A DNA stretch of 17,459 nucleotides from assembly GCA_049515555.1 (NCBI GenBank), contig JBEKTY010000166.1:1-17459 (forward strand), read 5' to 3'. This document shows, piece after piece, positions 7,065-13,132 of the stretch. Position numbers and translations under genes: made by a program. Source of the DNA: JBEKTY01 sp049515555 (GTDB taxonomy: Bacteria > Planctomycetota > Planctomycetia > Pirellulales > Thermoguttaceae). The notes under the pieces are model-generated. The model did no database searches. It was given only the letters and a program-made list of their open reading frames with translations, and was not told the origin of the DNA. Position 1 is the first letter of the stretch. Every line of letters begins with the position of its first letter.

Positions 7065-10000
7065 TCAGGCGGCGGCGCCGGAATCGCCCAGGTCTTGATC
7101 GACGGCGGTATCGGTCTCTTCCCACAGGTCTTCAGCGTTATAGGGCTCGACCTGCTTGGGCTCTTCTTCCGGCTTGGGCGGCTTGGGCTTGGCGGCCTTT
7201 CGCGGTGCGGCGGCCGACTTGCCCAATCGCCGGGGCCGCTCCGGCGGCGGCCCCTCCAGCGTCACCGGGGCGTGGGCGCCTTCGGCGTGGCCGGGCAAGC
7301 GGGTGACGGGCACCCGCTGCGACTGGAACAGCCCGGCGATGTGCTCGTGGCAGGTGAACACGAGCAGTTGATGGCCGGCGGCGGCCAGCTCGCCGAGACA
7401 GTCCACGGCGGCGCGGGCCCGCTCGGCGTCGAAATTCACCAGCACGTCGTCCAGGACCATCGGCAGTACCGCCCCGTGCCGGGCGAAATATGCGGCCAGG
7501 GCCAGCCGCAGGGCCAGGAACAACTGTTCCCGCGTGCCGCGGCTCAGGAGCTCGACCGGCAGCGGGCGGCCCTCGGCGTCGTCCACCCGCAGGGCCCGCT
7601 CCTCCAGCGGCGTCCACACGCGGCGATACCGGCCCCGGGTCAGCCGGTCCAAATAGCCCGACGCCTCGCGCAGGGTCTCCGGCTGCCGCTGGTGTTCGTA
7701 GTCGGTGCGGATCTGCTCCATAACCGATCCGGTGACGGCCAGCGTCTGCCAGCGCTTGAGGGCCGCCTGGATGCGGGCGTCCAGTACCGCCGCTTCGAGC
7801 TGCTTGTCGGCCAGTCGCCGGTCCTCGACCAGGGCCTTCATTTCCTGCACGATCTGGCCGCGCTGCTGGAGCCGCTCGCCGAGCTGCCCGTCGATTGTCG
7901 CCAGGCGGGTCCGGGCTTCCGCGCCGCGCGAGTCCAGGCCCGCGGCCGCGGCGCCATCTAGCTGCTCGCGGAGCGACTGCCAGGCACAGCGCTGGCCCAC
8001 GGCGGCCGCAATGTCGCGCTCGAGGGCCTCGTGGTCGCGGCGGAGGGTCTCCGCGCGGGCCGACTCCAGCGCCCGGCGGCAGAATTCCTCCTCGCTCTCG
8101 GCGCCGCACTCGCGGAACAGCTCGCGCCGGCGTCGCTTCAGCCGGGCCAGGGCCGCCTCCAGCCGCGAGCGATGCCGCCGCAGCAGTCGCAAGCGGCGGC
8201 CAATCGCCTCGCGGCGCTCCGCTCGGGCCTGCTGGGCGCTGAGCGCCTCGGCAAGCTGCCGGAGCTGCTCGATCGGGTCGCTGGCCGACACTGCCACGCC
8301 GCAATCGGCCACCAGTTGCGCCACCCGGCCAACGAGCATTTGCAACTCGCCGCGGCGCTGGCCCAGCTCCTGGTCGATCTCCTGCAACCGCCGCCGCATG
8401 CGGCCGATGGGGCGCCGGCGGCCGGCCAGGCGACGCACCTGGTCCAGCGTCAGGCGGGCCGGCAAGCCGACGCCGGCCAGGGCCTCGCGCCAGCCGCGGC
8501 GGGCTGACCGGAATTCCCGCCGGGCCTGCGTGGCCCGCGTGGCCGTCGCCGTGGCCTCCTGCCGGGCCGCCGCCCGCCGGGTATCTAGAGCCGAAAGCTC
8601 CTCCCAGGCGGCCAGCTCACGCTCGGCGACGGCCAGCCGCTCGGCCAGGGTTCGGCCGCCGCGGGGAAGCTGGCCCTCCAGCACGTCCCGCTCCTCGACC
8701 GCCTGCCGGATCTGCAAGTCGAGCATGTGGGCCTGCTGCCGCCAGGCATCCAAGCGCCGGGCCTGGGCGTGATCCAAGACGAGCTTGCCCCCGATGCCCA
8801 GGCCGGCCCCGACGAGGCCCAGCAGGGCCAGGGCCCAGCCCAGCGAGCCGGTCATCGAGGCCGGAAAGAAGACGCCGACGATGAGCAGCAGGACCCCCAG
8901 GATGAACAGTCCGCCCAGCCCGCCCAAGACCGCCAGGGGCAGCATCTGGCGATTGGCCAATAGCCGGCCTTGCTCCTGCTGCTCTTCGTGGCAGCGGTTC
9001 AATTGTTCGAGGCGTTGGTCGATCTGCGTGCGGCGCCGGAGTTGGGCCACCAGGGCGCCGGCCCGCTCGGCGGCGGCGGGAAGGTCGGTTTCCTGCCGGG
9101 CACTAAGGGCGGCTTCGAGCTGCGCATCCAGGGCCGCGGCTCGCTTGCCGGCGGCGGCCTCGGCCCGCCGGGCCTCGTCCCACTGCCGGCGGCTGCTGCG
9201 CAGCGTGTGTGCGGGCACGCGCAGCCGGCCCGCCGCCCGCGCCGTAACTACCGGCATGGCCGCCGGGTCGGCCGCCGGGCCCAGCCCCAACCGCTGCTGC
9301 TGGGCGGCCAGGCCCGAGCGGAGCTGCCCGCCCTCCTGCTCCAAGGCGGCGACGCGGCTGCGGATCGTGTCGATCCACGGCTGTTGTTCCAGGAGGGCCT
9401 CGATGCGGGCCGCCTGCCGTGCGAGCGGCTCGCTCACGGCCAGGCCCGCCGACTCTTGCCGCAGTTCTTCCCGCCGGCGGTCGAATTGCTCGGCCCGGTG
9501 GGCGTATTTCTGCCCGCGGGCCTTGATCGCCTCCAGCCGCTGCCGGGCGTCGGGCGGCAGGGGCGCTTTCGGTCCCAGCAGGGCCAGCTCGTCGTCCAGC
9601 GCCGCACGCCGGGCCCAGCGGTCGGCCACGGCCAAAGCCAGCTCGATCACCCGCACCTGCTCGTCGGTGTGGTCCTTCTCTTCGGTCAGGCGGGCCAGGT
9701 CGCGGTCCAGGTGCGCCCGCTGGCCTGCTAATTGCACGTGGCGGCGCGAGAGCGACTGAAGCTCCTCGATCTCCTGGCGGGCCTGCTCGCGGTCGGCCAG
9801 CCAGCCCACGATCTGGCAGGCCCCGCCGCCGCGATCCAGGATGCGGTTCCGCAGTGTCTCCAACTCCCGCGTGACCTCCACCAGCGAGACGCGATCCAGG
9901 CCGGCGGTGATGTTGTACAGCAGCTCGGCTGCCCGGCTGTCGCCCAGCGTGCCTAGCTCCTGGATCTCTCGCAGACCGACGGCGAAGACGTTGTTGAAGG

Positions 10001-10373
10001 TGGCCTCGTCCACGCCCGAGAGGATGACTTGCAGCGTGTGCTCGCCCTGGTGGGTGCCGTCGGGGGCGATAATGGCAAGCTGTTCGGCGTCGGGTCCTGC
10101 GGCGCCGCCGAGCTCCGGACGGCGCTCGATCTGGAAACTGCCGGCGGGGCCGGAGACCGCGATCCGTCCGCCTGCCGGGCCGCCGTGCACGGGCGGCAAA
10201 TATCGCCGCCGCTCGGGCGAGAAGCCGTACAGCACCGAGCGAATGAACTGCAAGAGCGTGGTCTTGCCGGCCTCGTTGGGGCCGTAGACGACATTCAGTC
10301 CCTCGACGAGCCGCTCCAGCCGCAGCCCGCTCCACACGCCGTAGCCGTCGATTTCCAGGGACGTGATTTTCAT
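7065..10373 (-). CDS. yhaN: YhaN-like AAA ATPase (SbcC/Rad50 class)
   Basis: Large SMC/Rad50-like ATPase of 1102 residues, expected to work with the YhaO phosphoesterase on DNA ends. The N-terminus has GYGVWSGLRL and the Walker A motif GPNEAGKT (31-38). The ABC signature region (LLSRGTREQLFLALRLAL, about 940-957) and Walker B (VLDDVLVNFD, about 972-981) are near the C-terminus, and the middle is long Arg/Glu/Ala-rich coiled coil. Two hydrophobic stretches at about 476-530 form a membrane-hairpin-like insert in the coiled coil, as in YhaN proteins. No CxxC zinc hook is seen there, which argues against true SbcC. The last 70 residues are a Pro/Lys-rich tail ending in acidic sequence. The ATG overlaps the yhaO stop as ATGA, with no Shine-Dalgarno sequence of its own, so translation is probably coupled. 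Confidence 0.88.
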   Translation of the reverse strand: MKITSLEIDGYGVWSGLRLERLVEGLNVVYGPNEAGKTTLLQFIRSVLYGFSPERRRYLPPVHGGPAGGRIAVSGPAGSFQIERRPELGGAAGPDAEQLAIIAPDGTHQGEHTLQVILSGVDEATFNNVFAVGLREIQELGTLGDSRAAELLYNITAGLDRVSLVEVTRELETLRNRILDRGGGACQIVGWLADREQARQEIEELQSLSRRHVQLAGQRAHLDRDLARLTEEKDHTDEQVRVIELALAVADRWARRAALDDELALLGPKAPLPPDARQRLEAIKARGQKYAHRAEQFDRRREELRQESAGLAVSEPLARQAARIEALLEQQPWIDTIRSRVAALEQEGGQLRSGLAAQQQRLGLGPAADPAAMPVVTARAAGRLRVPAHTLRSSRRQWDEARRAEAAAGKRAAALDAQLEAALSARQETDLPAAAERAGALVAQLRRRTQIDQRLEQLNRCHEEQQEQGRLLANRQMLPLAVLGGLGGLFILGVLLLIVGVFFPASMTGSLGWALALLGLVGAGLGIGGKLVLDHAQARRLDAWRQQAHMLDLQIRQAVEERDVLEGQLPRGGRTLAERLAVAERELAAWEELSALDTRRAAARQEATATATRATQARREFRSARRGWREALAGVGLPARLTLDQVRRLAGRRRPIGRMRRRLQEIDQELGQRRGELQMLVGRVAQLVADCGVAVSASDPIEQLRQLAEALSAQQARAERREAIGRRLRLLRRHRSRLEAALARLKRRRRELFRECGAESEEEFCRRALESARAETLRRDHEALERDIAAAVGQRCAWQSLREQLDGAAAAGLDSRGAEARTRLATIDGQLGERLQQRGQIVQEMKALVEDRRLADKQLEAAVLDARIQAALKRWQTLAVTGSVMEQIRTDYEHQRQPETLREASGYLDRLTRGRYRRVWTPLEERALRVDDAEGRPLPVELLSRGTREQLFLALRLALAAYFARHGAVLPMVLDDVLVNFDAERARAAVDCLGELAAAGHQLLVFTCHEHIAGLFQSQRVPVTRLPGHAEGAHAPVTLEGPPPERPRRLGKSAAAPRKAAKPKPPKPEEEPKQVEPYNAEDLWEETDTAVDQDLGDSGAAA

Positions 10374-11821
10374 GGGCTAGTGGCTAGTGGCTGGTGGCTG
10401 GTGGCTAGTGCTTGGGCCGGGTCGCCGGCGAGCAGTTCCGCGCCCAGCAGGGCGGCCTGGCTGAGCACGCCGCGGCGGAGGGCCGAATCGGCCAGGGTGG
10501 CCGCATGGCCCAGCGCCCCGGCCCGATGCGCCTCGGACATGTACGACTCCAAATCGACGGGCTCCGAGGCGTTCAGCTCGTATTGCCGGATCGCGCGGAG
10601 GAAGTCGCCGAGGATCGTGTCTTGCTCGTACCACTCGGCGGGCAGGGTGGCGGGCGGCTCGACCTCCAGCGACACGCTCCAAAGGCCGGGCCGCTGGTCG
10701 GCCAGCTCGCCCCGCAGGCGGTCCAGTGTTTCGACCGGCGTGAAATGACGGGTGGCACGGTTGGCTTGCCCAACCGTGTTGTCGGCACTGCTGGACAAGC
10801 CAGCAGTGGCACCCAATGGGTCAACCGAGGGCGGGCGGGGCACTAGCGGCCGGCCCGCCACGTCAACGGCGGAGGGCGGAAGGCGGAAGGCGGAAGGCGC
10901 CGGCTGTCCCGGAATCCCCGAATCCCGAAATCCCGAAATCCCCAAATCCCCAAATCCCTCATACGCGATGCTCCAGGCGACCAAGAGCGCCACGCCGGGC
11001 ATGGTCTCGATCAGCGTTCGGGCCCGCTGGTGCAGAGCGGCCTCCAGGCCCTCGGCCCCGGCCGACTCTTCGACCACGACCCGCTCAGCCAGCCAGCGGA
11101 CCGTGTCGGTGGCGATCAGGCTCAGCCGGGCCTGCCCCTCCTGGTCGACCTTCACCAGCGTACAGCCGTGGACGCCCGGCTCCTCCGGCCGCCGGCCCTG
11201 CGGGCTGCCGGGCCAGTGGGCCACCGTCGGGCCGTGCAGGGGCGTGTCGCGGTCGTGCCGGCCGCCCAGGGCCCAGTAGTGGATGCCCCGGGCCGACAGG
11301 GCCGCCGCGTCCGCCTCGCCGTGCGCCACGCCGATGGTGAACAGCCCGGCCGGGTCGGGGTCGAACTCGGCGGGCCGCAGCGGCCGCGAGCCGTCGCGGC
11401 TCACACCCGCCAGCCGGGCCACCGCCGCGCCGTCCCGCAGGTGAACCAGCTCGCTCACCCGGCCCCGGGGAAAGAGTCGCACGCACTGCGGCAAGGGAAA
11501 TGCCGCGGGCCAGGCCTCGGGTGGGTCCAGCTCGCCCCCCGCCCAGTAGACCGCTATCCCCCGCTCGGCCAGCCGCGAGAACTGCTCGGCCAGGAATGCC
11601 GGCCCCCGCGGGCCAGCCCGCTCGACGTGCAAGATGTCGCCCGAAAGCACCAGGAAGTCGGCCTCTTCGGCCAAGGCCGCGTCGAACACCCGGGTGGCGG
11701 CCGCGTAGGGCGAGTCTATCAGGGCCGCCCGAAGCTGCTCGGGAACCTCGACCAGGCCGCCCCAGGGCGTCTCCAGGTGAAAGTCACCGGCATGAATGAA
11801 ACGGAAGGGGCGACCGGGCAA
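10370..11821 (-). CDS. yhaO: YhaO-like DNA-repair metallophosphoesterase with repeat-derived insertions
   Basis: Calcineurin-like phosphoesterase of the SbcD/Mre11/YhaO class, partner of the next gene. I chose TTG 11821 (483 residues) because GGAGGT lies 5 nt upstream and the protein then begins MPGRPFRFIHAGDFHLE, as family members do. A GTG 33 nt upstream is also in frame. Motif I is D13/H15 and motif II is GD (61-62). The GNHD motif is replaced by GELD (96-99), and GHxH by GGRH (186-189); H168 (AHG) is kept. Residues about 288-318 (GFGDLGISGFRDSGIPG, then AFRLPPSA) and about 334-358 are translations of tandem and palindromic repeats that are intergenic elsewhere. Normal-looking sequence (VAGRPLVPR) lies between them, and WSVSLEVEPPATLPAEWYEQ resumes after. 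The last residues (LATSHQPLATSP) come from a heptamer array. It overlaps yhaN by 4 bp. Confidence 0.85.
   Translation of the reverse strand: MPGRPFRFIHAGDFHLETPWGGLVEVPEQLRAALIDSPYAAATRVFDAALAEEADFLVLSGDILHVERAGPRGPAFLAEQFSRLAERGIAVYWAGGELDPPEAWPAAFPLPQCVRLFPRGRVSELVHLRDGAAVARLAGVSRDGSRPLRPAEFDPDPAGLFTIGVAHGEADAAALSARGIHYWALGGRHDRDTPLHGPTVAHWPGSPQGRRPEEPGVHGCTLVKVDQEGQARLSLIATDTVRWLAERVVVEESAGAEGLEAALHQRARTLIETMPGVALLVAWSIAYEGFGDLGISGFRDSGIPGQPAPSAFRLPPSAVDVAGRPLVPRPPSVDPLGATAGLSSSADNTVGQANRATRHFTPVETLDRLRGELADQRPGLWSVSLEVEPPATLPAEWYEQDTILGDFLRAIRQYELNASEPVDLESYMSEAHRAGALGHAATLADSALRRGVLSQAALLGAELLAGDPAQALATSHQPLATSP
10374..10408. repeat. TGGCTAG heptamer array, 5 units, in the 3' end of yhaO
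   Basis: Five 7-bp units (GGGCTAG, TGGCTAG, TGGCTGG, TGGCTGG, TGGCTAG) immediately precede the yhaN start codon and encode the last residues of YhaO. The array probably arose between the two genes and was captured as coding sequence by loss of an earlier stop. Confidence 0.75.
10756..10814. repeat. Two adjacent palindromes inside the yhaO frame
   Basis: CACGGTTGG-cttgc-CCAACCGTG (10756-10778) is followed, 7 bp later, by CACTGCTGG-acaag-CCAGCAGTG (10786-10808) and GCACCC. The second is identical to the copies at 250 and 5238, and both share the layout of the 3366-3430 element. Here the elements are translated as part of YhaO. Confidence 0.85.
10871..10960. repeat. Composite heptamer-core-octamer repeat inside yhaO
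   Basis: Four 7-bp units (GGAGGGC, then three GGAAGGC; 10871-10898) run into the core AGGCGCCGGCTGT (10895-10907). Then come six 8-bp units of the AATCCCCA type (10913-10960). The same order, with an identical 13-bp core, occurs in the gap at 17146-17260. In yhaO the whole block stays open in frame. Confidence 0.85.
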
Positions 11822-11826
11822 AGGGC

Positions 11827-11832
11827 ACCTCC
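11827..11832 (-). promoter_or_regulatory. Ribosome-binding site of yhaO
   Basis: GGAGGT on the minus strand lies 5 nt before TTG 11821. This decides the start in favour of TTG over the GTG at 11854, because that longer protein would begin upstream of the strongest Shine-Dalgarno match. Confidence 0.65.
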
Positions 11833-11876
11833 ATGCAGCGGCGATACGTAGCACAACGGGCTACACCTGACCGCAC

Positions 11877-11882
11877 ATTTTA
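11877..11882 (-). promoter_or_regulatory. Possible -10 element for yhaO
   Basis: TAAAAT on the minus strand lies 55 nt upstream of the TTG and is conserved in the second copy of the repeat (12857-12862). No good -35 hexamer is seen at normal spacing, so this is only a candidate. Confidence 0.25.
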
Positions 11883-11902
11883 CCCAAAATCCCACATCGA
11901 TA

Positions 11903-12475
11903 CTACTCGGTTTCCAAGAGTTCCTCTCGCATGCGGGCCAACCGTGCGGGCGTGTCATGGTCGTCCTTCACCGCGCACAACGGCGCCAGGTTCTCGCAGA
12001 CGTACGCCCAGTCCAACTGACCGCCCTGGGTTGCCAAGATCCCCCGGACATCGATCCAATCTTGCGGGCGTCCGGCAAACGCCTTCATGACGACAAGATC
12101 CTCGGCGGAGCAGGTAAGCAGGCTAACATCCGGGGCATAACGGAACGGTGAGGCCCGCCCGATCATCCGTTCCTCGAACGGAATGCCGGCCAAGCTAATA
12201 TCGACGGGACACCCATTCGAGGCGCTAATCAGCAGAACACGATTTTCGATCGCGAAGTTTCGAGCCTCGGGCACACGGGATTGGAAATGAGCCAGCAGCG
12301 GATCGACGTAATCCGGCTCCGAACCGAATCCGGCCAGCAGATCGAAGTCGACGTCTCTGGTGGTCCGGGCCTCGCCCCAACGCAGGACGGCCAGCCCGCC
12401 AATGACCGACAAACGCCATTGCCGGTCGAAACAGAACTGTTGGACCTCCAGCGCGGCCTGGAAGAGTTCGATCAT
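11903..12475 (-). CDS. AbiEii-like nucleotidyltransferase, probable toxin-type component
   Basis: A 190-residue protein with the nucleotidyltransferase fold signature: IGG (25-27) followed by the acidic pair in RDVDFD (D41, D43) and a third acidic residue in VDIS (D92). EDLVVMKAFAGRPQDWIDV near the C-terminus is the pattern typical of AbiEii/AbiGii-type and related minimal nucleotidyltransferases. Such enzymes transfer nucleotides to RNA or protein, and many are toxins of type IV toxin-antitoxin or abortive-infection systems. Its ATG overlaps the stop of the 74-residue gene as ATGA, so the two are translationally coupled. The pair sits between two copies of the yhaO 5' region. The toxin role is inferred from the family and gene pairing; a housekeeping nucleotidyltransferase is possible. 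Confidence 0.75.
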   Translation of the reverse strand: MIELFQAALEVQQFCFDRQWRLSVIGGLAVLRWGEARTTRDVDFDLLAGFGSEPDYVDPLLAHFQSRVPEARNFAIENRVLLISASNGCPVDISLAGIPFEERMIGRASPFRYAPDVSLLTCSAEDLVVMKAFAGRPQDWIDVRGILATQGGQLDWAYVCENLAPLCAVKDDHDTPARLARMREELLETE

Positions 12476-12696
12476 GGCCTGATCTTGCGGAATAGGCGTT
12501 GCATTTCGACCAGCCCGCTGGTAATGCGCGGGCGTTGGGGAAGTGGGGCCATCTGGAGGAGCGAGGCGATCGCCCGGACCCGCTCCTCATAACCCATATC
12601 TCGCAGTTCCCGGTCGCGAATCCTTTCCAGCCGCGGTCCGGCCTTGGCCCAGGTGTCGGCCCACCGTCTCAAGTTATCAGGATTGTCTTGGTTCAT
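12472..12696 (-). CDS. Small charged protein paired with the nucleotidyltransferase
   Basis: A 74-residue, Arg-rich and probably helical protein (NLRRWADTWAKAGPRLERI near the start, QRLFRKIRP at the end). I recognise no named family. It overlaps the nucleotidyltransferase gene by 4 bp (ATGA), which suggests a two-component module with this protein as antitoxin, adaptor or regulator. Its ATG also overlaps, again as ATGA, the stop of the 21-codon yhaO stub. It has only a distant GGAG 11 nt upstream, so its translation may depend on ribosomes arriving from the stub. Confidence 0.65.
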   Translation of the reverse strand: MNQDNPDNLRRWADTWAKAGPRLERIRDRELRDMGYEERVRAIASLLQMAPLPQRPRITSGLVEMQRLFRKIRP

Positions 12697-12758
12697 CCCC
12701 AGGGCGTCTCCGGGTGAAAGTCACCGGCATGAATGAAACGGAAGGGGCGACCGGGCAA
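12693..12758 (-). pseudogene. Truncated duplicate of the yhaO start (21-codon stub)
   Basis: The TTG at 12758 with GGAGGT 5 nt upstream (12764-12769) copies the yhaO start. The reading frame gives 20 residues matching YhaO except for one substitution (FHPET instead of FHLET). After PWG it reaches TGA, which overlaps the ATG of the 74-residue gene. It may be a mere remnant or may act as a leader peptide for translational coupling. Confidence 0.75.
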
Positions 12759-12779
12759 AGGGCACCTCCATGCGGCGGC

Positions 12780-12824
12780 GGGGACTGTCCCAATTTTCGT
12801 CCGACGAAAATGGGTCCCCTTTTT
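12780..12824. repeat. Hairpin element inserted in repeat copy 2
   Basis: ATTTTCGTC (12793-12801) and GACGAAAAT (12803-12811) pair perfectly. The stem continues through GGGGAC (12780-12785) and GTCCCC with a small bulge, followed by TTTTT on the plus strand. It replaces 7 bp present in copy 1. It lies in what would be the 5' leader of the module transcript, between the candidate -10 and the stub ribosome-binding site. On the plus strand it resembles an intrinsic terminator. Confidence 0.7.
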
Positions 12825-12856
12825 GGCCGGGCACAACGGGCTACACCTAACCGCAC

Positions 12857-12862
12857 ATTTTA
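12857..12862 (-). promoter_or_regulatory. Possible -10 element for the nucleotidyltransferase module
   Basis: TAAAAT on the minus strand is duplicated from the yhaO upstream region and conserved in both copies. As with the other copy, there is no convincing -35. Confidence 0.25.
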
Positions 12863-12877
12863 CCCAGAATCGCGCTA

Positions 12878-13132
12878 TTACACCACACAGGATTCCGGAA
12901 ATCTCGGCCTGTGGGGGATGATCGTGAGGGGTGAGGGAAGAGGGGTGAGGGAAGGCTGGAAATCTCGGCCCACCGCCGATGATCTGTGCCGCCCATCCCT
13001 GCGGCTGTTAGGCCGGCCCTTTAGGCGATAGGGGCCGAAACCGACCACCTTGGCCACCGATCGCCGGGGGAATCGTCCCGGATCGGCGAACACCGCCGCG
13101 GTCTCTTCCGAAGAGTGGCCCACCCGACTCAT
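12878..13132 (-). CDS. Doubtful small ORF coupled to the preceding gene
   Basis: An 84-codon frame whose ATG overlaps the stop of the 434-residue gene as ATGA. Residues about 1-45 (MSRVGHSSEETAAVFADPGR, then a basic and hydrophobic mix) look protein-like. The C-terminal part is translated heptamer repeat (SLTPLPSPLT), so any original gene is truncated or extended. ADPGRFPRR with a following hydrophobic patch faintly recalls IS110-type transposase ends, too weak to name. It may be a decayed gene or chance. Confidence 0.25.
   Translation of the reverse strand: MSRVGHSSEETAAVFADPGRFPRRSVAKVVGFGPYRLKGRPNSRRDGRHRSSAVGRDFQPSLTPLPSPLTIIPHRPRFPESCVV
12924..12951. repeat. GTGAGGG heptamer array, 4 units
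   Basis: Units GTGAGGG, GTGAGGG, AAGAGGG and GTGAGGG lie between the module's repeat copy 2 and the end of the unknown membrane-anchored gene. This is another 7-bp family, different in sequence from those elsewhere in the window. Confidence 0.7.

Larger units (their letters stand above)
11760..11891. repeat. Direct repeat copy 1: 5' region of yhaO
   Basis: This 132-bp block contains the yhaO upstream region, GGAGGT, the TTG start and the first 20 codons. It matches 12697-12871 with four single-base differences and one replacement (7 bp here against 50 bp there). The two copies flank the nucleotidyltransferase module. Confidence 0.9.
12697..12871. repeat. Direct repeat copy 2: duplicated 5' region of yhaO
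   Basis: This block matches 11760-11891 on both sides of a 50-bp replacement (12781-12830). Single-base differences occur in the CCAGGTG/CCGGGTG, TGCAGCG/TGCGGCG, ACCTGA/ACCTAA and CCCAAAAT/CCCAGAAT contexts. The divergence shows an old duplication, not an assembly copy. Confidence 0.9.

Noticed and set aside
7065..10373. SbcC instead of YhaN
   Set aside because: There is no CxxC zinc hook in the coiled coil, and a hydrophobic hairpin is present at about 476-530, as expected for YhaN.
10370..11821. Frameshifted or broken yhaO
   Set aside because: The frame is open throughout, family sequence resumes after the insertions, and the stop is coupled to yhaN.
11760..12871. The duplicated yhaO 5' block as an assembly error
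   Set aside because: The copies differ at four single bases and by a 50-for-7 bp replacement, and they join different sequence on both sides.
12878..13132. IS110-type transposase remnant
   Set aside because: Only a faint likeness around ADPGRFPRR was seen; no catalytic residues or ends are present.
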